The notes under the pieces are model-generated. The model was given only the letters and a program-made list of their open reading frames with translations, ran no database searches and was not told where the DNA came from. Made by a program: the position numbers and the translations under genes. From Microbacterium sp. zg-Y1090 (lineage in GTDB: Bacteria > Actinomycetota > Actinomycetes > Actinomycetales > Microbacteriaceae): a stretch of 64,000 nt of DNA. The first letter of the stretch is position 1; each line of letters opens with the position of its first letter. Below are positions 22,807 to 31,510 of this stretch, one piece after another. The stretch covers positions 2,418,001 to 2,482,000 of the forward strand of contig NZ_CP126742.1 of the NCBI RefSeq assembly GCF_030246945.1. The letters run 5' to 3'.

Positions 22807-24113
22807 AGCTGTCCGTCATCGGCTGCGGTTACCTCGGCGCCGTGCATGCGGCGGCGATGGCCTCGATCGGCCACGACGTGGTCGGCATCGACGTCGACAC
22901 GCGCAAGATCGATGCGCTCTCGCGCGGTGAGGCTCCCTTCTTCGAACCCGGGCTGCAGGAGATCCTGACCGACGGCCTCGCCTCCGGGCGGCTGCGATTC
23001 ACCACCGACATCGCCGAGGCCGCCGGCGCGGCCGTGCACTTCATCGGCGTGGGGACCCCGCAGCAGAAGGACGGCTACGCCGCCGACCTCACCTACGTCA
23101 ACGCGGCTGTCGACGCGCTGATCCCGCACCTCAGCGCGGGGGACATCGTCGCCGGCAAGTCCACGGTGCCCGTGGGCACCGCCGCCGCTCTGGCGGAGCG
23201 GGTGCACCCCACCGGGGCGACGCTGGTGTGGAACCCCGAGTTCCTGCGCGAGGGCTTCGCGGTGCTGGACACCATCGACCCCGACCGGCTCGTCGCGGGC
23301 GTACCCGCCGGCCCCGAAGGGGAGCGCGCGGCCGAGGCACTGCGCGAGGTCTACCACCCGTCGGTGGCCAAGGGCACCCCGTTCATCGTGACCGACTACG
23401 CCACGGCAGAACTCGTCAAGGTCGCCGCCAACGCGTTCCTCGCCACGAAGATCAGCTTCATCAACGCGATGGCCGAGATCGCCGAGGTGACCGGCGCGGA
23501 CGTCACGACCCTGGCCGACGCGATCGGACACGACGTCCGCATCGGCCGCCGATTCCTCGGTGCCGGGATCGGCTTCGGCGGCGGCTGCCTGCCGAAGGAC
23601 ATCCGTGCCTTCTCGGCGCGGGCCGAAGAACTCGGCCGGGGAGAGTCGGTGGCGTTCCTGCGCGAGATCGATGCGATCAACCTGCGCCGCCGCGACCGGG
23701 CCGTGGACCTCGTGGCTTCGGCGCTGGGCGGCTCCGTCTTCGAGAAGAACGTCACGGTGCTGGGCGCGGCATTCAAGCCCCACTCCGACGACATCCGCGA
23801 CTCCCCCGCTCTCGATGTCGCCGTGCGCCTGCACGGCCTGGGTGCCCGCGTCACCATCACGGATCCCGAGGCGATCGACAACGCCCGGCGCGCCCACCCG
23901 CAGCTCAACTACGTCGCCGACCGCGACGAGGCTCTCCGCGGCGCGGACGCCGTCATCGTCGTCACCGAATGGGACGAGTACCGGCGGGAGCTCTCCCCCG
24001 AGCACGCCGCCTCCCTCGCCGCCGGACGCGTGATCGTCGACGGCCGCAACTGCCTGGATCCCGCCGCCTGGCGCGCCGCCGGCTGGCAGTACCACGGCAT
24101 GGGCCGGCCGTGA
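22803..24113 (+). CDS. ugd: UDP-glucose 6-dehydrogenase
   Basis: The 436-aa enzyme oxidises UDP-glucose to UDP-glucuronate. It has SVIGCGYLGAVHAAAMA (GXGXXG near residues 7-12), FFEPGLQEIL, KSTVPVGTA and the active-site block GFGGGCLPKDIRAF with catalytic Cys262. VLGAAFKPHSDDIRDSP marks the C-terminal UDP-binding domain. The ATG overlaps the RmlCD stop (ATGA) and the stop overlaps the next GTG, so it is tightly bound into the rml operon. Its presence suggests that the surface glycan contains glucuronic acid or a derivative in addition to rhamnose. Members acting on UDP-ManNAc or GDP-mannose have similar motifs; UDP-glucose is the most likely substrate. Confidence 0.93.
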   Translation: MKLSVIGCGYLGAVHAAAMASIGHDVVGIDVDTRKIDALSRGEAPFFEPGLQEILTDGLASGRLRFTTDIAEAAGAAVHFIGVGTPQQKDGYAADLTYVNAAVDALIPHLSAGDIVAGKSTVPVGTAAALAERVHPTGATLVWNPEFLREGFAVLDTIDPDRLVAGVPAGPEGERAAEALREVYHPSVAKGTPFIVTDYATAELVKVAANAFLATKISFINAMAEIAEVTGADVTTLADAIGHDVRIGRRFLGAGIGFGGGCLPKDIRAFSARAEELGRGESVAFLREIDAINLRRRDRAVDLVASALGGSVFEKNVTVLGAAFKPHSDDIRDSPALDVAVRLHGLGARVTITDPEAIDNARRAHPQLNYVADRDEALRGADAVIVVTEWDEYRRELSPEHAASLAAGRVIVDGRNCLDPAAWRAAGWQYHGMGRP

Positions 24114-25027
24114 CCACCGATCCCCAGGTCGCGGTCGTCGTCCGCACCAAGGATCGTCCCCACTTCCTGCGGCGCGCGCTGACCAGCATCACCGCGCAGA
24201 CGATGGGCGATTGGGAGTGCGTCATCGTCAACGACGGCGGCGACCCCGGTCCCGTCGAGACGCTCGTCGACGCCCTCGCCCCCGAGCACCGTGCCCGTGT
24301 GCGGATGATCCACTCCGAGCAGTCACGTGGGCGCTGGAAGAGCGCCAACGCGGGTGTGCTGGCCACGAGCGCTCCGCTGCTCGTCCTCCACGACGACGAT
24401 GATTCCTGGCATCCTCACTTCCTCGACGATGCTGTGCGCTACCTGGACGCCCATCCTGAGCGGGACGGCGTCGTCGGCAGGATCGAGATCGTCTGGGAGC
24501 GCCGTAACGGCGACGACTACACCGCTGTTCGGCGGGAGATCTTCCAGCCGGAGCTGCAGGATGTGCTGCTCAGCGACGCCCTGCTGTTCAACCGGTACGT
24601 CCCCATCGGCTTCGTCTACCGTCGCCGCCTGCACGAAGAGCTCGGGCTCTACGATGACTCCCTCCCCGTGATCGGAGACTGGGCCTTCAACCTCAAGGTG
24701 CTCCAGCGCGGCGCCCTGGAATACCTGGGGGAAGAGCCGCGGGCGTACTGGCATCAGCGAGAAGGGGACACCGGGGCCGACGCGAACAGCGTCATCGGAG
24801 CGCGCAACGACCACTCCCGGTATGACGCGCTGCTGCGCGACGACGCGTTCCGCGGCTACGCGCAGGAGCACGGTCTGGGGCTGGTGCTCTACCTGACCAA
24901 GTTCATCGACCGACGGTTCGTTGACGTGGAGAACGGCATCCGCGCGGAGATCTATCAACTCCGTCCCGCTGTGCGGGTGCGGCGCCGTCTGGGTGCGCTG
25001 TTGCGTTCCCTGCGCCGCTCGCGGTGA
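24110..25027 (+). CDS. GT2 family glycosyltransferase
   Basis: The 305-aa GT-A enzyme starts with VAVVVRTKDRPHFLRRALTS and has CVIVNDGGDPGPVE, SRGRWKSANAGVL and an acidic donor-site block VLHDDDDSWHPHFL. The second half includes VPIGFVYRRRLHEELGLYDD and VIGDWAFNLKVLQRG, acceptor-side features of GT2 enzymes. GTG 24110 overlaps the ugd stop (GTGA). It is the last gene of the rml operon and ends 9 bp from the convergent ABC ATPase gene, with no terminator visible between. Being cotranslated with rml and ugd, it may be a rhamnosyl- or glucuronosyltransferase; this is inference. Confidence 0.87.
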   Translation: MTTDPQVAVVVRTKDRPHFLRRALTSITAQTMGDWECVIVNDGGDPGPVETLVDALAPEHRARVRMIHSEQSRGRWKSANAGVLATSAPLLVLHDDDDSWHPHFLDDAVRYLDAHPERDGVVGRIEIVWERRNGDDYTAVRREIFQPELQDVLLSDALLFNRYVPIGFVYRRRLHEELGLYDDSLPVIGDWAFNLKVLQRGALEYLGEEPRAYWHQREGDTGADANSVIGARNDHSRYDALLRDDAFRGYAQEHGLGLVLYLTKFIDRRFVDVENGIRAEIYQLRPAVRVRRRLGALLRSLRRSR

Positions 25028-25036
25028 ACGCCGGCG

Positions 25037-25795
25037 TCAGCGGACGGCTGCGACGGCCTCTTCGATCGGGCCCTCGAAGATCTTCTTGCCCTTGCTCATA
25101 ACGACCCCGCGGCTGCAGAGATCCTTGACCATGTTCACGTCGTGGGAGACGACCAGCATCGTGACGCCCTCGGAGGTGAGTTCCTTGATCTTGCGCGCGC
25201 ACTTCGCACGGAAGGGCGCGTCTCCGACCGAGAGCACTTCGTCGACCAGCAGGACGTCGACGTCCACATGGATCGCGACCGCGAATGCCAGCCGCATGAA
25301 CATGCCAGAGGAATAGTGCTTCACCTCCTGGTCGATGAAGTCGCCGATCTCGGAGAAGGCGACGATCTCGTCGAACCTCTCCTCGATCTGCTTCCGTTTC
25401 ATCCCCAGGATCGCGGCGTTGAGGTAGACGTTCTCCCGGCCGGAGAGTTCGGGGTGGAACCCTGCACCCACCTCGATCAGACCGGCGACACGTCCTCTGG
25501 TGAACACGTGGCCGGAATCCGGCTGCAGCACACCCGAGATGAGCTTGAGAGTCGTGGACTTGCCCGACCCGTTCAGCCCGAGGATCGCGACGGACTCCCC
25601 CTCTGCGACCTGGAAGCTGACGTCGTCGAGCGCGAGGAACTGGTCGGAGGTGACCTTCTTCCCCTTGATCCAGCCGATGAAGGCTTCTTTGAAGGAGTGC
25701 GTGTTGCGCTTGAGGAAGTGCTTCGACACTCCGTCGACGATGATCGACGGACGCGTCACCACGTCGGGTGACTGAACGATGGAGGTTGATGTCAT
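25037..25795 (-). CDS. ABC transporter ATPase, polysaccharide/teichoic acid export (Wzt/TagH-like)
   Basis: The 252-aa ATPase has IIVDGVSKHFLKR, the Walker A GLNGSGKST, the signature HYSSGMFMRLAFAVA and Walker B DVDVLLVDEVLSVGD, plus the switch histidine in VVSHDVNMV. SFQVAEGESVAILGLNG and GRVAGLIEVGAGFHPELSGR are characteristic of the subfamily that exports polysaccharides or polyol phosphates. It lacks the long C-terminal glycan-recognition domain of Wzt proteins that bind chain ends, so substrate recognition would rest elsewhere. The gene follows the permease immediately (permease stop at 25796-25798), forming one exporter that is complete within the window. Confidence 0.94.
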   Translation of the reverse strand: MTSTSIVQSPDVVTRPSIIVDGVSKHFLKRNTHSFKEAFIGWIKGKKVTSDQFLALDDVSFQVAEGESVAILGLNGSGKSTTLKLISGVLQPDSGHVFTRGRVAGLIEVGAGFHPELSGRENVYLNAAILGMKRKQIEERFDEIVAFSEIGDFIDQEVKHYSSGMFMRLAFAVAIHVDVDVLLVDEVLSVGDAPFRAKCARKIKELTSEGVTMLVVSHDVNMVKDLCSRGVVMSKGKKIFEGPIEEAVAAVR

Positions 25796-26659
25796 CTAGA
25801 GATCCTGAGCAAAGGTGCGTTCCATCTTGCGGAACACCGTCTGGCCGACAACGAGCATGATCAGGCAGGCCGCCACTCCCGCGATGGAGTACGCCCAGAA
25901 GAGAGGCGGGAACGGCTGCTGCTGTTCCACCGTCGCGTTCCAGAACCCGTGGTGGAACAGTTCCACGGCGACGGACAGGGGATTGGACATGTAGATCGCG
26001 AACACCGGCCCCGAGAGCACATCACGGACGAGCATCCAGGTGTACAGCACCGGCGATGTCCAGGTCGCGAACATCCGGATGATCTCGACGAAGTTCTGAG
26101 CGTCGCGGAAGCGGACGTTGATACCGCCGAAGAAGAGCCCGAGGCCCGTTGCGAACGCCACGATCAGGATCACCGCGCCGACGGCACCGAGCACGGCACC
26201 GATCGTCGGAGTCCAGCCCACCAGGAGGCAGATCACGAGGAGCACCAGCATCTGCGGTGCGAAGTGGATCAGCGCGACGATCACCGAAGCCGCAGGGAAG
26301 AGCTCCCTGGGAAGGTAGATCTTGTTGACGAGGGCGCGGTTCTCGACGATCGAGTTCGTCGCGTTCCCGAAGGCCTCGTTGAAGAGGTTGACGATGATGA
26401 CGCCCGAGAACAGATAGATCGGGAAGTTCTCGATGTCCCGGTGGAACTGGAGGATGACCCCCATGACGAAGTAGTAGATGACAAACTGCGACAGCGGCTT
26501 GACGTAGGACCAGGTCCAGCCGAGCACCGAGTTGCGGTAACGCGTGGCCGTCCCCTTGCGGACGAGGAGACCGAGCAGGTATCGCCAGCGAATGAGGTCG
26601 ACGAGGCCACGTCCGCGCCCAGGCACGTCGTAGTCAGTGAGGTCAATTTGGGTCATCAT
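25796..26659 (-). CDS. ABC-2 permease, polysaccharide/polyol phosphate exporter (Wzm/TagG-like)
   Basis: The 287-aa integral membrane protein has the ABC-2 entry RYRNSVLGWTWSYVKPLSQF, followed by about six helices, including FVIYYFVMGVILQF, LVLLVICLLVGW and GAVILIVAFATGLGLFF. The stretch GGINVRFRDAQNFVEIIRM and the late MSNPLSVAVELFHHGFW are usual in Wzm/TagG. ATG codons at 26659 and 26656 are both possible starts; GCAGG precedes them. It pairs with the ATPase directly downstream. A second permease of the same family starts at 375, so the locus probably exports two glycans or one glycan by two routes. Confidence 0.93.
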   Translation of the reverse strand: MMTQIDLTDYDVPGRGRGLVDLIRWRYLLGLLVRKGTATRYRNSVLGWTWSYVKPLSQFVIYYFVMGVILQFHRDIENFPIYLFSGVIIVNLFNEAFGNATNSIVENRALVNKIYLPRELFPAASVIVALIHFAPQMLVLLVICLLVGWTPTIGAVLGAVGAVILIVAFATGLGLFFGGINVRFRDAQNFVEIIRMFATWTSPVLYTWMLVRDVLSGPVFAIYMSNPLSVAVELFHHGFWNATVEQQQPFPPLFWAYSIAGVAACLIMLVVGQTVFRKMERTFAQDL

Positions 26660-26713
26660 CCTGCACGCCGTTCCAGTGCCTGGCTCCCAGGCGCTCCTCT
26701 GATCGCGTCGTAA

Positions 26714-26720
26714 TAGTCTA
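26714..26720. promoter_or_regulatory. Overlapping divergent -10 elements
   Basis: TAGTCTA reads as TAGTCT on the plus strand (26714-26719) and TAGACT on the minus strand (26715-26720). Both fit TANNNT. They would drive the GT2 at 26771 and the exporter permease at 26659, with leaders of about 45-50 nt each. The two polymerase sites cannot be occupied at once. Confidence 0.45.
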
Positions 26721-26770
26721 AGTGGTCTGTGGCCGGGAAACCGCCGTGACGCGGACGACGAAGGGACGAC

Positions 26771-28558
26771 ATGCCGAACATGCGATCGCACGCCGCACGA
26801 GCGGCCAGGCGGCTGCTGGGGGCGAGGTACGACACGGTTCGGGCCAGGCTCGTCGGGGCACCCCTGCCGCCTTCACCGGCGCGAGAGGCGGCCGCCCTGC
26901 AGGCCTCCGGGCTCTTCGACGCCGACTTCTACCGTCGACTGCGCGCCCTCCCCGCATCGACGGATCCCGCGAAGGACTATGCGCGGTACGGCAGCCGTCA
27001 GAAGCTGCCCTTCCATCCTCTGATCGAACCCGAGTACGTCGGAGGCGATGCTCTCGTGGCCCTCTCAGAGGGCCGGGTCGACGATTTCCTCGCGGCGCTC
27101 CGCCGTCTGCCCGTCGACCGTTGGGGGCCGCTGCTCGCGAACTGGCCGGTCGGCCAGCAACTCGGAGCCGACCGCAACCAGCTCGTCGTCTCCATGGACG
27201 GCATCGCGATGTCCGCTGAGGAAGCGGCTGAACGGCTCATCGATTTCCACGCCGGACTGGGGCATCCCACCGATGAGATCGGCGAGACGGACTGGCAGGC
27301 CGCCCTCACCGCACCCCGCGTCGAAGGCCGAGTGAGCGTCATCATGCTCACCTACCAGGACCACGCCATGACGACTGCGGCGGTGGACGCGGTCCTGCGC
27401 ACCACCGAGAACGAGGACGTCGAGGTGGTCCTCGTGGACAACGCCTCACGGGACGCGGTCGGACGGGTGCTTGTCGCGCGCTACGGCTCCCATCCGCGCG
27501 TCCGCTACCTCCGCCCGGCGGTCAACCTCAACTTCGGGCCGGGGAGCAATCTCGGCGCGATCCGCTCCACGGGCGAATACCTCATGCTCCTCAACAACGA
27601 CACGCTGCCGCAGAAGGGGTGGCTCGCGCCTCTGCTGGCGCGATTGACGCGCCCTGGAGTCACGGCGGTGCAGCCGTTGCTCCTCTACCCCGACGGGACG
27701 GTGCAGACGGCCGGCACCGTCTTCGCCGCGCCACGGAGCCTCGCTCACCACTTCCTCGTCGGCCACCCTCTCGCCGATGCCGTCCGACACGGGGGGACAG
27801 GCTTTCGTGCGATCACCGCGGGCGCGATGCTGATCCGCGCGTCCGACTTCCTCAGCCTGCGAGGCTTCGACCCCGCCTACGTGAACGGTCAGGAGGACGT
27901 CGACTTCTGCCTCCGCGCCGCACGCGACATCGGTGGCGGCTTCGACGTGGAGAGCAGTTCCCGCGTGATCCACTTCGAGAGCAAGACCCCCGGACGCATG
28001 GCGCGCGCTTCCGCCAATCGCCAGGTCCTCATGCATCGCTGGCGTGCCGAGCTCACCGCCGCCGATGCGCAGCAGTATGCGGAAGCCGGTCTCGAACTCG
28101 CTCACGCCCAGCCGGACATCAGCGGCCCCTTCGCGATCGCACGCCCCGTGGCGGTGCGCCCACGCCAGGAGAGGAAGCCTCGCTGGTCCATCGCCACCGA
28201 CATCCCGGCGGCCGAAATCATCCTGGGCGACGGCCCCTCGCCCCATTGGTCGCTCGTGCGCGAACTGGTGGCGAGCATCGAGGATCTCGGACACGAGGTC
28301 ACCGTCGACGCCGCAGAAGTGCGCCTTCGCGCGACCGCCTACCTGGACGACATCCGGCTGGTGTTCGGGGCCCGCAGCGACGCCTCCCCTTGGCTGGGGC
28401 GCTTCAACGTGCTCCTGTCGAACGGCGACACCACCGCCGGCCATGACGACGGCTTCGATGCAAGGCTCACCATCCCGTCGCTGGCGAACCCTGCCGAGGC
28501 AGCGGCACGACTGCGCGACATCTCGGCGTCCGCAGGCTTTCCCGTGGCCGACGTCTGA
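26771..28558 (+). CDS. GT2 family glycosyltransferase with truncated CgeB-like tail
   Basis: The 595-aa protein has a helical module at residues about 35-95 (SGLFDADFYRRLRALPAS, HPLIEPEYV) like that of the 1583 gene product. A GT2 domain spans about 185-420: VSVIMLTYQDHAMTTAAVDA, LVDNASRDAV, GPGSNLGAIRSTGEYLMLLN with NNDT in the DXD position, then YVNGQEDVDFCLRA. Residues about 485-595 match only the first part of the CgeB-like module of the 1583 product (HWSLVRELVASIEDLGHEV, TAYLDDIRLV); the catalytic C-terminal half is missing. The stop is 4 bp from the convergent secreted-protein gene. It may add sugars to the exported glycan; the tail could be a binding remnant. Confidence 0.85.
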   Translation: MPNMRSHAARAARRLLGARYDTVRARLVGAPLPPSPAREAAALQASGLFDADFYRRLRALPASTDPAKDYARYGSRQKLPFHPLIEPEYVGGDALVALSEGRVDDFLAALRRLPVDRWGPLLANWPVGQQLGADRNQLVVSMDGIAMSAEEAAERLIDFHAGLGHPTDEIGETDWQAALTAPRVEGRVSVIMLTYQDHAMTTAAVDAVLRTTENEDVEVVLVDNASRDAVGRVLVARYGSHPRVRYLRPAVNLNFGPGSNLGAIRSTGEYLMLLNNDTLPQKGWLAPLLARLTRPGVTAVQPLLLYPDGTVQTAGTVFAAPRSLAHHFLVGHPLADAVRHGGTGFRAITAGAMLIRASDFLSLRGFDPAYVNGQEDVDFCLRAARDIGGGFDVESSSRVIHFESKTPGRMARASANRQVLMHRWRAELTAADAQQYAEAGLELAHAQPDISGPFAIARPVAVRPRQERKPRWSIATDIPAAEIILGDGPSPHWSLVRELVASIEDLGHEVTVDAAEVRLRATAYLDDIRLVFGARSDASPWLGRFNVLLSNGDTTAGHDDGFDARLTIPSLANPAEAAARLRDISASAGFPVADV

Positions 28559-28562
28559 AGCG

Positions 28563-31445
28563 TCAGCCTCGCAGCACGCCGAGGCTGCCGGGCGAGACGG
28601 TGAGGACCGATTCCGGCGGGATCGTCGCGGGATCCACGCTCACGAGTGCTCCGCCCTGCGCGACGTAGACAGCGCCGCTCCCATCGGTGAGTCGCAGTTC
28701 GGAGACCGGGGCCGCTGACGAGAATCGCAGGGAGGCGCAGGTGGCCGCGTCGAGGGCCTGCACCCGCAGGCCGCCTTCGGCACCGGGGCGGAGTGCGCGC
28801 AGCTGGCCCTGAGCACCGACGTAGACGCTGCTCCCGCAGCCTACGAGCGGAGAGACCGATCCCCGAACCGGGTAGAGGACGCTCTCGGCCGCTGCCCGTA
28901 TACTCAGCCGGCCGCTGATTCCGAGGTCATCACCGACGCCCCAGTTCGGCAGCGCAAGACGCCGTGCGCCGTCGATGAAGTAGACGGTGGGCTGACCTGT
29001 GCTGCGCACCACCGCCCCCGCAGTCGGGAGACCGCTCCCCTGCGGAAGCGCATCGAAATAGGCGGCTGTGATCCGGCGCGGATCAGGAGCCGTGCCGCCG
29101 TTGGCTTCCTGGGCCTGCGACGCGTTCTCGAGACGGATGAAGCCTCCAGCCGCGGCGACCGCCAGCCGTGAGCCATCCGTGACGAAGGCGGGGCCCGTCA
29201 CCGTCCCTCTCGAAGGAATCTGTGCGCACGTCGACGGCGCGAGAGCGACCGTCGGGTTCCCTCCGGAATCCGCGGTCGTCATCAGCGACCGCCCGCTGTT
29301 GCCGGCGACGAAGAGGCTGTCCCCGCAACGGATGAACGGGCCGAGCGTGCCCTGCGCCGAACCCGCTGTGGCGAGGTGGGCCGCGCTGATCACGATGCTG
29401 GCCGTCGGAAGCCCCAACGCGCGGGACACCTCCCAATCAGGCAGCCGCAAGAGGGATGTTCCGTTGACGAGGAAGACGGCGCTGGTGCCGTCTGCGCGCA
29501 CCATCGTGCCGGGGCGCAGGTAGGGCAGTGACTGGGTGAATACCCCCAGACTGCCCGCCGACATCCGGATGGTCGCGGGATAGCGACCGCCGTTGAGCTC
29601 CTGGAGGAGCTCGGCAGAGACGACGTGGCGCAGCGTGTCTCCGGTGAGGTGGTAGATCTCGGGCGCGCCCGTCACGCCGAGGAAGATCTGACCGGACTGC
29701 GGCGCTCCCTCGCGCACGAGTGCCGCGCACGTCGCCGCGTCGAGCGGAGTGGACGCGAGTCCTGTCGCGGCTCCATCCGGCAGACGGGTCAGCTTCTTCG
29801 AACCTGCGATGAAACGCTCCGTGCCGCAGATCGCGATCGGCGCGACGGAGCCCGCGACGGTGTATCCCGCCACCTGGCTCCGCTGCACCACCCGGAACGT
29901 CGATCCGGGGATTCCGTAGTCTGCGAGGCCGGCGAAGCTCGGGACGTAGATGAGCCGTCCGTCGCTGGTCGGGAGGTACACCCGCGATTCTCCGTCCACG
30001 CGGAGCGCGCGTGCAGGGGCGAAGAGCATGGGACCCGCGGGAAGCGCAGCCTGGGCCTCGCGCGGCATCACTGCCGCAAAGGGGGCGCTCCCCCCGTTGA
30101 TCAACCGCGCGGACTCGGCGTCGAGCACCGGGCGCAGCGCTCCGGACCACCAGCGGTAGTAGCGTCCGGCGGCGTCCCGGGAGTAGTCGGTCACGGCTGG
30201 CCCGGCGCCGAACCGCGCATAGTGCTCCGGAGCGAGTTCGACGCGCTTGCTGCATTCCCCGCCCCAGCGCTGCACCAGCGTGCAGTTGCCGAATCGGTGC
30301 GTCTTGCCGCCCTGCAGATACGCGATGTCCCCGGTCGACGTGTTGCGCACGAAGAGGGACGCCCTTCCGGAGTCCGCGAATCGCTGGAGGTAGGACTGCG
30401 ATGTCGAAACAGCCGTGCCGAACGCCTGGATGTACTCGGAGTACACGCCGGCGGGCACGTAGTACCGGCGCTCACCCGTGACCAGCCACACATCGATCCC
30501 GACCTTGACGAGGGCATTGGCGGTGCCCTGCGTCGAGCCGAACCAGTCGGTGAAGTACTGATAGAAGTTGCGGTTGCCGTAGGAGGAGCACCCGTCGCCC
30601 TCGCCGTAGCCGGCCCGCAGCGCGGCGGCGTTCGGCTGGTACGGGGTGTAGTAGTACAGCGCAGCCGTCGCCTGGTTGGCGATGTACACGGGGGACGAAC
30701 CACATGACGCGTTGGGGTGCCAGCGCACGTTCCACGTCTTACCGGGCGCGTACCAGGTGAAGTAGTTGCTGGTCCCTGGCGGGTTGGCGTAGCGCTTCAG
30801 CTGCCACGCCGCCCCGTAGACCTGGTTGAAGAAGCCGAAGTAGCGCGAATCGCAGGCAGCGGTGTCGGGGCAGCCCTGACCCATCGCGATCTTGTACTGC
30901 GAGTCCACCGGCCAGGTGTCCGTGACCAGTCCCTGCTCCTTCTGGAGCATGACGATGAGAGCCTGGGGGTTGATGCCGCACGCCTGTGCCACCTTGAACA
31001 GGATCCGCGCGGCCGACTCCACGCCACCCCCCGCGTAGGCGTTGCACATGGCGTCTGCGGCGACGGCGCGCGTCGTGTCCGTCTTGCTCTTCAGGCAGAC
31101 ATGCCCCGAGCGGCATGTAGTCACCTTGGAGTTGAGGAAGGACTGGATCTGCGCCTCGGTCATCGTGGCCGAGTTGTAGAAGACGGCGTCGGAGACGATG
31201 TTGCCGGGCTGGAACTTCGTGAGGTCGGCGGTCTTGACGATGCCGGACGCCACACTCGATGTGGCCCGCTCCGTCTCCAACGAACGCCCGGCGGCCGCGG
31301 TCACCACGGCGGTCGCGGCAGCCTCACCCGGCACGGCCTGCGCAGGGGTGGCGACCACGAGCCCGGCCACCATCAGGAGGGCGGACGCGACGGCGGTCGC
31401 GGCTTTCGAGCGCAGGCGAAGCCGACGTGCGTGGGGGCGCAGCAT
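28563..31445 (-). CDS. Large secreted protein: lysozyme-like N-terminal region plus repeats
   Basis: The 960-aa product starts with a basic N-region and hydrophobic signal (AATAVASALLMVAGLVVATP) with likely cleavage after TPAQA, near residue 38. Residues about 90-290 are Cys- and aromatic-rich (ALIVMLQKEQGLVTDTWPV, YFGFFNQVYGAAWQLKRY, NRNFYQYFTDWFGST) and recall a lysozyme-like or lytic-transglycosylase fold, with the Glu of QKEQGL as possible acid. Residues about 300-960 hold repeated blocks of about 80 residues with strands such as VYLPTSDGRLIYVPSF, AVFLVNGTSLLRLPDW and TVYFIDGARRLALPNW, probably a beta-propeller. Similar actinobacterial proteins are annotated as hypothetical. ATG 31445 is preferred to 31481 because it gives a normal signal peptide. 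It may bind or trim wall material; the function is unproven. Confidence 0.75.
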   Translation of the reverse strand: MLRPHARRLRLRSKAATAVASALLMVAGLVVATPAQAVPGEAAATAVVTAAAGRSLETERATSSVASGIVKTADLTKFQPGNIVSDAVFYNSATMTEAQIQSFLNSKVTTCRSGHVCLKSKTDTTRAVAADAMCNAYAGGGVESAARILFKVAQACGINPQALIVMLQKEQGLVTDTWPVDSQYKIAMGQGCPDTAACDSRYFGFFNQVYGAAWQLKRYANPPGTSNYFTWYAPGKTWNVRWHPNASCGSSPVYIANQATAALYYYTPYQPNAAALRAGYGEGDGCSSYGNRNFYQYFTDWFGSTQGTANALVKVGIDVWLVTGERRYYVPAGVYSEYIQAFGTAVSTSQSYLQRFADSGRASLFVRNTSTGDIAYLQGGKTHRFGNCTLVQRWGGECSKRVELAPEHYARFGAGPAVTDYSRDAAGRYYRWWSGALRPVLDAESARLINGGSAPFAAVMPREAQAALPAGPMLFAPARALRVDGESRVYLPTSDGRLIYVPSFAGLADYGIPGSTFRVVQRSQVAGYTVAGSVAPIAICGTERFIAGSKKLTRLPDGAATGLASTPLDAATCAALVREGAPQSGQIFLGVTGAPEIYHLTGDTLRHVVSAELLQELNGGRYPATIRMSAGSLGVFTQSLPYLRPGTMVRADGTSAVFLVNGTSLLRLPDWEVSRALGLPTASIVISAAHLATAGSAQGTLGPFIRCGDSLFVAGNSGRSLMTTADSGGNPTVALAPSTCAQIPSRGTVTGPAFVTDGSRLAVAAAGGFIRLENASQAQEANGGTAPDPRRITAAYFDALPQGSGLPTAGAVVRSTGQPTVYFIDGARRLALPNWGVGDDLGISGRLSIRAAAESVLYPVRGSVSPLVGCGSSVYVGAQGQLRALRPGAEGGLRVQALDAATCASLRFSSAAPVSELRLTDGSGAVYVAQGGALVSVDPATIPPESVLTVSPGSLGVLRG

Positions 31446-31510
31446 GTGTCCAGTGTTACGGAAGTTGCCAGAGAATACCAACGGCGCGCCCAGAGAGGCC
31501 TGCTATGGGG

